Source: CAKZNE01 sp964485405 (lineage in GTDB: Bacteria; Bacteroidota; Bacteroidia; Flavobacteriales; Schleiferiaceae). From it: a DNA stretch of 64,000 nucleotides. The notes under the pieces are model-generated. The model had not been told where the DNA came from. It made no database searches and saw only the letters and a program-made list of their open reading frames with translations. Shown piece by piece: positions 8,208 to 16,382 of this stretch. The stretch covers positions 1 through 64,000 of the forward strand of contig CAZAJG010000015.1 of the NCBI GenBank assembly GCA_964485405.1, read 5' to 3'. Made by a program: the position numbers and the translations under genes. Each line of letters starts with the position of its first letter. Within the stretch, counting starts at the first letter, position 1.

Positions 8208-8351
8208 AAACACCACCAAATTGTTGACTTAGTTCATCAAGCGTCTATTTTCAAAAGAGCAAAGGATTAATAAATTTCAGCTAGAATATTTATCAAATAC
8301 AGTGGATAGACCAAACCACTATTAAATTAAATACTACGTACAGCCAATACC

Positions 8352-8999
8352 ATGGAAATAGACCACATATTTATTTTTTCCAACGACAGCGGAAAAGAAG
8401 CTGAAAATTTAGTTGAATTTGGGTTAACCGAGGGTAGCAGTCGAGCTCACCCAGGGCAGGGAACAACAAATCGTAAATTTTATTTTAGCAACTTCTTCCT
8501 TGAAATTTTGTGGGTTGTGAACGAAGAAGAGATTCAAAGCAAATTGACCTCAAAAACAAAACTGTGGGAACGCTCTCAATTTAAAAGAAATGGGAATTCA
8601 CGCTTTGGATTGTGTTTAATGAATTCTGAATCAACTGATAAACTTTTTGAGAAAAGCCAAATTTATCAGCCTGATTATTTTCCAAAAGGTATGCATATCG
8701 ATATACGCACTAATCAGGAATATCCAAATTTACCTTGGACTTTCAGACTTCCATATCGTGGTAAAAAAAAAGTGCATAACGAGCCCATAGAACATAATCA
8801 GGGAATACAAAAACTAACTAGAACAGAATTTGAAATCCCTTTTAATAATAAGGAGAAAGAATTTAAAAACTACTTTATCAGTAACGAAAATATTGTTTTC
8901 AAAAATGGAAGTCGAAACCATTTGACTCTGGAGTTTGATAATCTCAATCAGAAGAAATCAATGGATTTTAAAGAATTGAATTTGACCATAAAGTACTGA
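8352..8999 (+). CDS. VOC-superfamily (glyoxalase-like) protein
   Basis: A 215-residue protein opening with MEIDHIFIF (first VOC metal ligand His) and the characteristic GLTEGSSRAHPGQGTTNRKFYF and FFLEILWV blocks of the glyoxalase-like group. The VOC fold supports metal-dependent chemistry on small molecules or binding of drugs. No partner gene adjacent. Substrate unknown. Confidence 0.7.
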   Translation: MEIDHIFIFSNDSGKEAENLVEFGLTEGSSRAHPGQGTTNRKFYFSNFFLEILWVVNEEEIQSKLTSKTKLWERSQFKRNGNSRFGLCLMNSESTDKLFEKSQIYQPDYFPKGMHIDIRTNQEYPNLPWTFRLPYRGKKKVHNEPIEHNQGIQKLTRTEFEIPFNNKEKEFKNYFISNENIVFKNGSRNHLTLEFDNLNQKKSMDFKELNLTIKY

Positions 9000-9066
9000 A
9001 CAAAACGATTTAAAATACATAACTAAGCAAAATTGCATTTTACAATAACAACTGTAGGTATCGAAA

Positions 9067-9543
9067 ATGAAAATATTTCCAACAATAGAATTGAAATTTA
9101 AACTGACTGACAGTCAAGATGAGACCTTAGACCGACTGAAAAGAAGAACAGAACATTCTGAAAATCTGACTTCTCAATTCACCGACAAATCATTCCGTGG
9201 AAAAATTAAGGGAACAGGATTTAAAATCATTTCCTCTGCAATGATATTCGGAGTTTTTTGTGTGATGGCAGGTGAAATCTCTTCCGAACAAGGATTTGTA
9301 AAAGTTGAAGTTCATAAAGTTTTCAAAGTTTTATTGAGCATTATTTTGCTATTTCCATTAATTGGACTGATGCTTTATTTGATGAGTGAAACAGAAGGTT
9401 TTTCTCCAATTTTCTTCCTCGTTGTATTCGGACAGCTTTTATTTATACGATTTGTATTCATTGGACTTACTTTCAAATTTCTATCAAAATCAAGCCTCAA
9501 CAGATTTCGAGATGTATTAGACATAGAATGGAAAAAAAACTAG
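9067..9543 (+). CDS. Hypothetical membrane protein, 158 aa
   Basis: An N-terminal soluble stretch of about 50 residues, then hydrophobic segments near 55-75, 90-108 and 115-140, and a short basic tail. No known family recognised. Stand-alone gene in the accessory zone. Confidence 0.55.
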   Translation: MKIFPTIELKFKLTDSQDETLDRLKRRTEHSENLTSQFTDKSFRGKIKGTGFKIISSAMIFGVFCVMAGEISSEQGFVKVEVHKVFKVLLSIILLFPLIGLMLYLMSETEGFSPIFFLVVFGQLLFIRFVFIGLTFKFLSKSSLNRFRDVLDIEWKKN

Positions 9544-9607
9544 GAACTACGAACTCTAAAAACAATACCTCGCATGATAAACGCTTACAACCAAAGTGCC
9601 GTTTTTA

Positions 9608-9622
9608 GCTAATAACATTAGC
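9608..9622. repeat. Short hairpin GCTAAT-AAC-ATTAGC
   Basis: A perfect 6 bp stem with a 3-base loop, 22 bp before the start of the following small gene. Function unknown; may be a cassette-boundary remnant or a leader hairpin. Confidence 0.3.
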
Positions 9623-9643
9623 CGCAGACAATCAAAATTAAAA

Positions 9644-10006
9644 ATGAAAAACTTTAGAATTATAGCCGTGGAGAAATTAAAAGACTCCTCTACCTATGAA
9701 TGGATCGAAGAAGGGATTTATAATGACATGAAAGATGATGACAGATTCTCTACGCATAGAATTGCAATGACTATGGTACTTGAAGAGGGCGAAAACAGTC
9801 AATATCCATTAGAGGATCTATTGGATGAATACTGTGTGCATGTTGAGGAATTTATCGAGTCCAAAAGTGAAAATGAGCCTAGATTTATTTTTGGAGGAGA
9901 ATTAGATAATATCCGAAATTTTAAATCTCTAATCGGTAAAAGAGCGTTTAATGAAGATTTTATGGATGAACATGGAGAAACTAGGGTAAAACTGATAATA
10001 GAATAG
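9644..10006 (+). CDS. Hypothetical acidic protein, 120 aa
   Basis: The start is the ATG at 9644, preceded by AAAATTAAAA; an upstream in-frame TTG at 9596 would read through a hairpin. A soluble acidic protein with predicted alpha/beta content (MKNFRIIAVEKLKDSS). No family recognised and no linked partner. Confidence 0.5.
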   Translation: MKNFRIIAVEKLKDSSTYEWIEEGIYNDMKDDDRFSTHRIAMTMVLEEGENSQYPLEDLLDEYCVHVEEFIESKSENEPRFIFGGELDNIRNFKSLIGKRAFNEDFMDEHGETRVKLIIE

Positions 10007-10133
10007 ATCTACGCTACATATGGCAAATAGCACAGTAGGTAACGAAAATCTGGTGCTATTTACCAATACGGCCCAAAGTTTATTCCCTTCTTCCCCTACT
10101 GACCCAATACTAAACATTGTACACAATTAGATT

Positions 10134-10538
10134 TTAGTCTAATCTAGAAACGAGATAATTAATTAGCTCCTCTCTATTGCTGTCAGCCTTAGTTAAGAAC
10201 TCTTTGGTTACGGCTAATCCATTGTCGTACTTTGATGACCAAACCATCATTTCGATTAAAACAGGGATTAAGTCTTTTCCCTTTTGAGTTAATGAATACA
10301 CCTTTTTGGTTTTCAGCTTTTCATAAACCTGTGACTCTATAAAACCACAGTTTTCCAATTTTTTCAATCGATCAGAAAGTATGTTTGTTGCTATTTTTTC
10401 TTTTGAGTTCAAAAAATCTTTGTAGAACACCTTTCCTTCAAAAACTAAGTCACGAATAATTAGCAACGCCCATTTGTCTCCAAAAAAATCTAAGGCATAG
10501 CTAACAGGGCAATCTGATCTTTTTTTAATCTTTTTCAT
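10134..10538 (-). CDS. HxlR-family transcriptional regulator
   Basis: A 134-residue HxlR protein: CPVSYALDFFGDKWALLIIRDL near residues 9-30 is the signature Cys-Pro helix and winged-helix start, followed by ILSDRLKKLENCGFIESQVY and VYSLTQKGKDLIP. I chose the ATG at 10538; the longer frame would run through operator sequence. It is divergent from a secreted SnoaL-like gene, and two palindromes lie in the shared spacer, so it probably controls that gene and itself. Confidence 0.88.
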   Translation of the reverse strand: MKKIKKRSDCPVSYALDFFGDKWALLIIRDLVFEGKVFYKDFLNSKEKIATNILSDRLKKLENCGFIESQVYEKLKTKKVYSLTQKGKDLIPVLIEMMVWSSKYDNGLAVTKEFLTKADSNREELINYLVSRLD

Positions 10539-10545
10539 TTTAAAG

Positions 10546-10596
10546 CTTGCATTTTGCAAGTGAATGAATACATTTGTTTCACTTGCGATTTGCAAG
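10546..10596. promoter_or_regulatory. Twin 15 bp palindromic operators around a promoter
   Basis: CTTGCATTTTGCAAG (10546-10560) and CTTGCGATTTGCAAG (10582-10596) share CTTGC-N5-GCAAG and are centred 36 bp apart. A plus-strand promoter, TTG at 10547-10549 and TACATTTG at 10569-10576 (19 bp spacing), lies between and within them, so the second palindrome covers the expected transcription start. HxlR binding is inferred. Confidence 0.65.
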
Positions 10597-10618
10597 TTAA
10601 TTAAAATTGCACTTATTT

Positions 10619-11257
10619 ATGAAAAATGTTTTAGCAAATCTCATTCGTAGAAATATGATTGGAGCATGTATGTCCATGCTATTTTGCAATCAAGCTTTTG
10701 CCAACGAACCTCAACAGACTGGAACAACATCAGCACTATTAACACAGAAAAACATTAGACTCGAAAAAAGGAATGATATGGATACAATCAAGATTAACCT
10801 TCAGGACCTGAAAAAAGATAGTTGGTCGGAAGTAGAATTAGAAAATGCAGAGTTAGTGGTTGACTTTGTTCAACATTTAATGAATAACCATGATTTTGAC
10901 TATGTATCCCAAAAATATAGCTCTAGTAATTATATACAACACAGTAAGGGAATTGCGGACGGAATGGCGGAACTAATTGAATATGTTAAAGACTTTTCCA
11001 AGAGGTTTCCAGAGTATACCTATGACGTAAAGCACATACACGTTGATGGAAATATTGTAACTTTTCACTCCCATGCCACCCTTAAAACTAAGCATAGAGG
11101 AAACGACAAAAAGGGCTTTAATATTATTGATACATGGAGAGTTGAGAATGGAGAAATTTTGGAACATTGGGATTCTATTCAGCCAATTGACGGCTTAATG
11201 AGATTTTACATTTGGTTAACAGGTGGGAAAACTAGAAACACCAATGGAATTTTCTGA
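10619..11257 (+). CDS. Secreted SnoaL/NTF2-like protein
   Basis: A 212-residue protein: an N-terminal hydrophobic signal-like segment (about 5-30, ending FANE), then an NTF2-like domain from about residue 75 with the SnoaL pattern YIQHSKGIADGMAELIEYV and IIDTWRVENGEILEHWD. Such cone folds act as small-molecule isomerases, hydrolases or binders. The ATG at 10619 is used; an upstream TTG at 10607 is less likely. Expression is probably controlled by the divergent HxlR protein. Substrate unknown. Confidence 0.75.
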   Translation: MKNVLANLIRRNMIGACMSMLFCNQAFANEPQQTGTTSALLTQKNIRLEKRNDMDTIKINLQDLKKDSWSEVELENAELVVDFVQHLMNNHDFDYVSQKYSSSNYIQHSKGIADGMAELIEYVKDFSKRFPEYTYDVKHIHVDGNIVTFHSHATLKTKHRGNDKKGFNIIDTWRVENGEILEHWDSIQPIDGLMRFYIWLTGGKTRNTNGIF

Positions 11258-11337
11258 TGATTAACTTCACCCAACAAAACATAAATTACATTAAACAGCG
11301 TTTAGCTGAATCGTTGACAAGGATGTAAAGCAGATAA

Positions 11338-11627
11338 ATGAAACAAATAATATCCCTCGCTATTCTTGTAATCTTTAACACGGGTTTTGCTCAAACTAAT
11401 TTGGGTTCAAGTAAAGTAAAGCTTATAGACTCCATTTTAAAGTTTTATTGTTAGCCAAACGAGCCAGGAATGGTAAAATCACCTTGAATCCATTATCTGA
11501 AAATAGCTTTTAAGCTGAGTACCCTTTAGGCGGGGTACATTTTAAATTAGACTCAGAAGGAAATGTAAATGCGTTTGTTTTATCAGGTCAAAATTTCAAT
11601 AATCTAAAGTTCTTAAAAATGGATTAG
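11338..11627 (+). pseudogene. Serine hydrolase (beta-lactamase family) remnant with internal deletion
   Basis: Starts with a signal peptide (MKQIISLAILVIFNTGFAQ) and a KLIDSILKFYC segment typical of the N-terminus of class C-like serine hydrolases, then an in-frame stop. PNEPGM follows, then jumps to a C-terminal-domain-like stretch HFKLDSEGNVNAFVLSGQNFN and NLKFLKM. The catalytic SxxK, YxN and HxG blocks are gone. Several stops and frame changes mark it as dead. The rest of 11258-11780 has no recognisable gene. Confidence 0.6.
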
Positions 11628-11780
11628 CTCTATTCCGAACAACGCAAGCAACCTCTTACCCTATTGATGAGGATAATTCTAATTTCTGCAAAATAATTAC
11701 CTTTATTCCAGCGGAACAATTCCAAACCACACATCCACCATAAATCACACACAAAGCCTTAGGAAACTATAGTTTTTTGA

Positions 11781-12776
11781 ATGATCAAGCGATCTTACAC
11801 CATATACCCATTGTTAATCGTTATCTACGCCTTATTAGTAGCATCAACGAACAAAGGCAAAAAACTATTGCTGAAGCACTGGGAAAGACCAACAGTTGTA
11901 TATCCGCCTAACAATCCTTTTTCTAAATCAAGTATAGAATTGGGAAGTGAGTTGTTTTTTGAAACCTTATTGTCAAAAGACTCTTCTATAAGTTGTCAAT
12001 CGTGCCATTTAGTAACAGAAGCCTTTGCAGATCACTTAGTTGTGGGAGAAGGAATATTGGGACGTACCGTAAACAGAAACACTCCATCCCTCACAAATAT
12101 TGGATTACACCCGTACTTTATGGTAGATGGGAAATTCAATTCTTTAGAAGAGCAAGTGTTGGGGCCTATCAATGAGCATCGTGAATTCGATATGTCGCCT
12201 GAAAAAGTCATCCATCGATTAAAAAATATACCCAGATATGATGAGCTTAGTAAAGCAGCATACGATGAAAGTATAAATATTGAAATCGTCAAAAAAGCAC
12301 TGGCAAACTTTGAACGCACCCTAGTTTCTGAAGACTCCAGATTTGACCAATTTATGAAAGGAGAAATTGAGTTTACCGCAGAAGAGAAAACGGGTTTGAA
12401 ACTTTTTAAAAGCCCTAAACTAAACTGTATTCAATGCCATAGTGGGTATAATTTCACCAACTATTCGTTTGAAAATAATGGATTGTACGAAACTTATTTG
12501 GATTCTGGCAGAGCCTTGATAACTGGAATAGAAAAAGATATAGCGAAGTTTAAAATTCCTTCTCTCAGAAACATTGCAGTTACCTACCCTTACATGCATG
12601 ATGGATCTATCAAATCCTTAGAGGAAGTGATTGACCACTATTCTTCTGGAGGAAAAGGTCACAAATCTCAATCCGATATGATTAAAGGTTTTAGCATCCA
12701 AGCTGATGATAAAAATGCGTTGATCGCATACTTAGAGACACTTACCGATACTCGCTTTGTTGAAAAAAGTGAATAG
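11781..12776 (+). CDS. Di-haem cytochrome c peroxidase (MauG/CcpA family)
   Basis: A 331-residue exported protein with an N-terminal hydrophobic segment and two CxxCH haem sites: SCQSCH (Cys72, Cys75, His76) and CIQCH (Cys216, Cys219, His220). The family motif NRNTPSLTNIG lies near 98-108, and KIPSLRNIAVTYPYMHDGS precedes the C-terminal helices. These periplasmic enzymes reduce hydrogen peroxide with electrons from a small cytochrome. It is followed after 41 bp by a secreted HExxH lipoprotein gene, possibly cotranscribed. Confidence 0.9.
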   Translation: MIKRSYTIYPLLIVIYALLVASTNKGKKLLLKHWERPTVVYPPNNPFSKSSIELGSELFFETLLSKDSSISCQSCHLVTEAFADHLVVGEGILGRTVNRNTPSLTNIGLHPYFMVDGKFNSLEEQVLGPINEHREFDMSPEKVIHRLKNIPRYDELSKAAYDESINIEIVKKALANFERTLVSEDSRFDQFMKGEIEFTAEEKTGLKLFKSPKLNCIQCHSGYNFTNYSFENNGLYETYLDSGRALITGIEKDIAKFKIPSLRNIAVTYPYMHDGSIKSLEEVIDHYSSGGKGHKSQSDMIKGFSIQADDKNALIAYLETLTDTRFVEKSE

Positions 12777-12817
12777 CTAAAATTATACACAAACAGAACC
12801 AAACATCAAACTCTAAA

Positions 12818-14134
12818 ATGAAAAAAAAGCTAATTTTTCTTATTGCAACTGCAATCTTTATAAGTTGTGAGAATAACGAGCATTTGAACAAAAATGTTAT
12901 CACCTCTGATATTGTTAACTTTTGGAAAGCATATGATAAAATAACGGAGACCAAAGACTCAACCTTACAATATAAATACCTTGATAGCTTGTATTTTCAA
13001 AATGGAACTGTTGGTTTAGAGGGAATTCGACAAGCACGAAACTACACGCCAAAAGATTACATTCACTCTATTAATAGGTATCCAAAATTTTGGAATTCCA
13101 TTCGAGAAAACACCCTACAAGCAAGCAGAATGGGTAATGAATTGGAAGTTGGAATTGAGAAATTAAAAGCCATTTATCCTGAATTAAAACCCGCCAAGAT
13201 ATATTTTACGATCGGAGCTTTTAGAACTGGAGGAACAACTATAGATAGTTTAGTACTTATAGGTTCTGAAATTTCAATGGCAGACAGTACGACAAAAACA
13301 ATTGAGTTTCCAGAGAACTTGTCTCATTTAAAATCTCATTTTGCCACAAACCCAAAAAAGCATCTCGTTTTTTTAAATGTACATGAATATGTTCATACCC
13401 AACAAAAACCCAGAGTTTTCAATATTCTTTCCTTAACCCTTTATGAAGGTGTGGCAGAATTTGTTGCTTCTAAAGCCCTTGAGGTAAAATCTCCAAATCC
13501 TCAAATTCGTTTTGGTAAGGAAAATGCCAAAAGAATTAGAGAAGTATATGAAACCGAAATGTTTTATCCGAATAACTTATACAAATGGCTAGATGGCAAC
13601 GCACCAAATGAGTTTGAAATGAGAGATTTGGGATATTATGTTGGATATCAGATTTGTGAGAACTACTATGAGCAAGCCGAAAACAAAATGGAAGCTATTA
13701 AAACCATGATTGAATTGGATTACTCCGATGAAACTGAAGTTGAAGATTTTATTAAAAAAGCTACCTACTTTTCTGCATCGCTTGAAGAACTTTACGAAAC
13801 ATTTGAAAGCAATCGCCCTACGGTTGTTTCAATTCAACAATTTGAAAATAACAGCTCTGACGTTAGTCCAAATTTGAAGGAAATAACGATAGAATTTTCA
13901 AAACCTTTAAACGGACGAAATACAGGTGTAGATTTTGGTGCGTTAGGACAAGGTGCTTTTCCGAAGGGAACCCTTAACGGTAGACATTGGGCAGAAAATA
14001 ATAAATCGTGGACTATTCCGGTAGAATTAGAACCCAACAAAGACTACCAGATACTAATCTCCAATAACTTTAGAACAGAAGATGATATTCCTTTGAGACC
14101 CTACTTGATAGAATTTAAAACAGGAACTGAATAA
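12818..14134 (+). CDS. Lipoprotein with gluzincin-like HExxH domain and C-terminal Ig-like domain
   Basis: A 438-residue protein with a lipobox ending at Cys17. A zinc-peptidase-like helix HEYVH at residues 189-193 is followed by LYEGVAEFVASKAL about 20 residues later, the usual place for the third zinc ligand Glu, as in DUF2268-type proteins. The last 100 residues (PTVVSIQQF to EFKTGTE) look like a bacterial Ig-like domain. Surface or periplasmic protease is likely, but activity is unproven. It lies directly after the di-haem peroxidase. Confidence 0.7.
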   Translation: MKKKLIFLIATAIFISCENNEHLNKNVITSDIVNFWKAYDKITETKDSTLQYKYLDSLYFQNGTVGLEGIRQARNYTPKDYIHSINRYPKFWNSIRENTLQASRMGNELEVGIEKLKAIYPELKPAKIYFTIGAFRTGGTTIDSLVLIGSEISMADSTTKTIEFPENLSHLKSHFATNPKKHLVFLNVHEYVHTQQKPRVFNILSLTLYEGVAEFVASKALEVKSPNPQIRFGKENAKRIREVYETEMFYPNNLYKWLDGNAPNEFEMRDLGYYVGYQICENYYEQAENKMEAIKTMIELDYSDETEVEDFIKKATYFSASLEELYETFESNRPTVVSIQQFENNSSDVSPNLKEITIEFSKPLNGRNTGVDFGALGQGAFPKGTLNGRHWAENNKSWTIPVELEPNKDYQILISNNFRTEDDIPLRPYLIEFKTGTE

Positions 14135-14179
14135 AGGTTCTTGCTTCCTATTAAAGCCTTGTTCTTAATCGAAAATCTG

Positions 14180-14200
14180 ACGCTTTGTAAGCGTTTACTT
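14180..14200 (+). terminator. Probable terminator after the HExxH lipoprotein gene
   Basis: ACGCTT-TGT-AAGCGT (14180-14194), a 6 bp stem with a 3-base loop, followed by TTACTTTT, 46 bp after the stop codon. Confidence 0.5.
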
Positions 14201-14255
14201 TTATACATTAACCCTTAGCAATAAAGCCTAGCAAAGTTTTACAAAACGAACGGAT

Positions 14256-14528
14256 ATGGAAGAAAAAGACTTTTCTAAATTAACGGATGAAGAACTATTA
14301 GTTGAAAAAAGAAAACTGAAAAAATCTAAACTCGTCCATGCCACCATAATTGGTTCTCTCGCTGGAATACTCCTTTTCGGAATTGTTTCTTGGAGCCTTT
14401 CTTCCGAAAAGCGTTTAGGATTCTTCATCCCCATGTTCATTCCTATTTACATGATTTACCGACTGCTTAAAAATTCAAAAAGGAACAAAGACTTGGAGGA
14501 AATATTAAAAGAACGTGGCCTGAATTAA
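14256..14528 (+). CDS. Small membrane protein, 90 aa
   Basis: An acidic/basic N-terminal helix (MEEKDFSKLTDEELLVEKRKLKKSK) precedes two hydrophobic segments (about 31-48 and 55-72) and a charged tail. This layout is common in uncharacterised Bacteroidota proteins. No function assigned. Confidence 0.6.
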   Translation: MEEKDFSKLTDEELLVEKRKLKKSKLVHATIIGSLAGILLFGIVSWSLSSEKRLGFFIPMFIPIYMIYRLLKNSKRNKDLEEILKERGLN

Positions 14529-14744
14529 AGGAAAGGTTACTTTCGAGATAAAATCCAAACCGAATTGATACATGGTATGGAAGTGTATGGAAATCCACTT
14601 TTTGGAATTTAAGATCAAAACGAAAACTTATATTCAACACAGACAAATAGGACGTAACAACCTAATAAAGACATTAACAATAAACTAGGGTAACGGATTA
14701 TTAGCCCTATTGAAAAACTTAATTTAAAAAGGTAAATAGGAAAT

Positions 14745-14773
14745 AAACGCACCTTTTAAAAAAAGGTGCGTTT
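14745..14773. terminator. Strong 13 bp hairpin (bidirectional-terminator-like)
   Basis: AAACGCACCTTTT (14745-14757), loop AAA, AAAAGGTGCGTTT (14761-14773). Perfect stem in a 290 bp gene-free stretch, 48 bp before the next gene. A run of Ts is not present directly after it, so it may be a structural element rather than a classic terminator. Nothing else recognisable in 14529-14820. Confidence 0.5.
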
Positions 14774-14820
14774 AGCGATATGTTATCGGCAATAGCGGTC
14801 GTATCTAAGAGTAGTAAGAA

Positions 14821-15666
14821 ATGCCACATTCACTTGAAAACTTAAAACAATATCATAACGAAGCAACACAATTTTTCGGGTCAGAGCTAATGCTTTTGAA
14901 GGAAGCAATTCCTAAAATCAATGATGAAAAACTACAAAAAATAGCTACCCTGCTAATAAGTTGTGGGCAAACTGGAGCCGCCCTTCTTCAACTCGCAAAT
15001 CAAACTGAACATTTTACAAGTGAGTCCGTGATGCTTGCGCGAGCCTTTATAGAAAAAATAACGAACTTCTGTTACGTTGCAATCTGTGAAGACCATGAAT
15101 ACCGAGCATTCATACTACATCCAATCTACAAGTATTACCACACTTCGGGCTCTCCTAAATTTGGAGACGATTTAGAACTAATAGAAGAGAATGTTCTTCG
15201 AAGAAAAGAGAAGCAAGAGCAGCTTAAGAAAATACCTATAGTCCAAGAAGCATTGGAAATGTTCTCTAAAACAAAAGCCAATATGAATTGGACTAAGAAA
15301 AATATGAATCAACGAATTGAAGCCATTGAAAACTGGGGCAAATTGCTTGATGTATTCTTCTCAATTAGCAAGCTTCAATATTATTCAGATGCCTCAGAAG
15401 CACTTCACGGTTCACTATATGGCTGCACCTATGGAATCGGAGTATTTGACCCTGACTTTGACCATACTCAGGAAGAGGAGCTTGACAAAAAATTATACAA
15501 GGAAAATACTTGTGTTTTATTGCACCTTGGAATGCTGATCCATGAAAGCTTTACCCTTATTTCTTATTCATCTGATATTAAGACCATTTGGGATTCTTCA
15601 TATAGAAATAGAGGACGAGCATTAAACTTATTATTTCACGTATTGGAGAGAAAATTAACCCTTTGA
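14821..15666 (+). CDS. Hypothetical all-helical protein (possibly DUF5677-like)
   Basis: A 281-residue soluble, helix-rich protein. The block VMLARAFIEKITNFCY followed far downstream by SDASEALHGSLYGCTYG resembles DUF5677-type proteins, which are often found in defence or mobile contexts; the assignment is tentative. Its 3' end overlaps, in convergent orientation, the 3' end of the XRE regulator gene by 12 bp, so the two messages are antisense at their ends. Confidence 0.5.
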   Translation: MPHSLENLKQYHNEATQFFGSELMLLKEAIPKINDEKLQKIATLLISCGQTGAALLQLANQTEHFTSESVMLARAFIEKITNFCYVAICEDHEYRAFILHPIYKYYHTSGSPKFGDDLELIEENVLRRKEKQEQLKKIPIVQEALEMFSKTKANMNWTKKNMNQRIEAIENWGKLLDVFFSISKLQYYSDASEALHGSLYGCTYGIGVFDPDFDHTQEEELDKKLYKENTCVLLHLGMLIHESFTLISYSSDIKTIWDSSYRNRGRALNLLFHVLERKLTL

Positions 15667-15864
15667 TTCAACAAACAACTCTCTGACCTCAATATCCAAG
15701 ACTTTTGCAATTTCATAGAACGTTTCGATAGAGGGTTGCATATCATTAGTACACCAACGAGAAACTGTGGATTTGTCTTTACCCAATTGATCTGCTAACC
15801 ATTTTGCAGACTGTTCTTTTTCGGCAAGAACTATTTTGATTCTATTGTACCGTTGTTTTGACAT
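15655..15864 (-). CDS. XRE-family HTH transcriptional regulator
   Basis: A 69-residue Cro/C1-type protein: WLADQLGKDKSTVSRWCTN is the helix-turn-helix, followed by PSIETFYEIAKVLDIEVRELF. Single-domain proteins of this type in Bacteroidota often sit beside restriction or toxin genes. The ATG at 15864 is used. A minus-strand -7 box TATATTTG (15890-15897) and a TTTCGT half-site (15878-15883) sit upstream. It is divergent from the SymE-like gene. Confidence 0.85.
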   Translation of the reverse strand: MSKQRYNRIKIVLAEKEQSAKWLADQLGKDKSTVSRWCTNDMQPSIETFYEIAKVLDIEVRELFVESKG

Positions 15865-15877
15865 CAAGTCAACTTAG

Positions 15878-15966
15878 TTTCGTATTGTGCAAATATAATT
15901 GTTCTAAAATCAACCGAATTTTAAAAAGGTTTTCTATATTCGCTTATAAGTTTTCGTAAAACGAAA
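15878..15966. promoter_or_regulatory. Candidate XRE operators between xre and symE-like genes
   Basis: A perfect palindrome TTTCGT-AAA-ACGAAA at 15952-15966 lies 43 bp before the SymE-like start, and a matching TTTCGT half-site at 15878-15883 lies just before the xre start. The shared word suggests one repressor acting at both promoters. Confidence 0.5.
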
Positions 15967-16009
15967 TCTATATTTCCTAAATCGAAAATAATTGAGTGAA
16001 TTATAAAAA

Positions 16010-16213
16010 ATGAAAAAAATTAAAATCCAGCCCAAACATCGTAGAAGAACCTATGATGAAATATGGATTCCTGAAATCAGGATGGAAGGGAGATGGTTGG
16101 AAAAGTTGGGTTTTAAGCAAGGAGAACATGTAAAAGTGGAATGGAAACGAAAAAAACTGATAATTACACTGATTGAAAATAAAGAAAAAGCCGATAACAC
16201 GAGCTATACGTAA
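16010..16213 (+). CDS. SymE-like toxin-family protein
   Basis: A 67-residue basic protein with the SymE/AbrB-like core IRMEGRWLEKLGFKQGEHVKVEW followed by KKLIITL. In E. coli, SymE is an SOS-induced toxin kept low by an antisense RNA (SymR). Here it is divergent from an XRE regulator with matching candidate operators, so control may be by repressor instead. An antisense RNA cannot be recognised by eye. Its 3' end runs into a long structured element. Confidence 0.7.
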   Translation: MKKIKIQPKHRRRTYDEIWIPEIRMEGRWLEKLGFKQGEHVKVEWKRKKLIITLIENKEKADNTSYT

Positions 16214-16382
16214 TGCGGGGTGTGGTGAGAAACGAAAGGTCAGGATTTCATAGTCCGCCAAAGCTGCGCTTTGACGTTTAATGAGTAAATTTAAACCCAA
16301 AGACACAGCTTTGGCTAACGTCTGTGCGACTGGAAAGGTTCGAGCCTTGAAATCCCGCACTACGCATAGCCAGACCGTTGTG
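16197..16382. repeat. Long structured inverted element (attC-like or REP-like)
   Basis: GCTATACGTAATGCGGG (16203-16219) pairs with CCCGCACTACGCATAGC (16354-16370), 14 of 17 positions. GGATTTCA (16243-16250) is the exact complement of TGAAATCC (16348-16355). Inside are CAAAGC-TGC-GCTTTG (16259-16273) and GACGTT/AACGTC. The right half alone (16314-16382) folds as AACGTCTG/CAGACcGTT plus TGCG/CGCA with one bulged C, an arrangement like an integron attC. Each half starts with AAC and ends with GTT. The region between genes at 16214-16654 has no other convincing gene. Confidence 0.5.
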
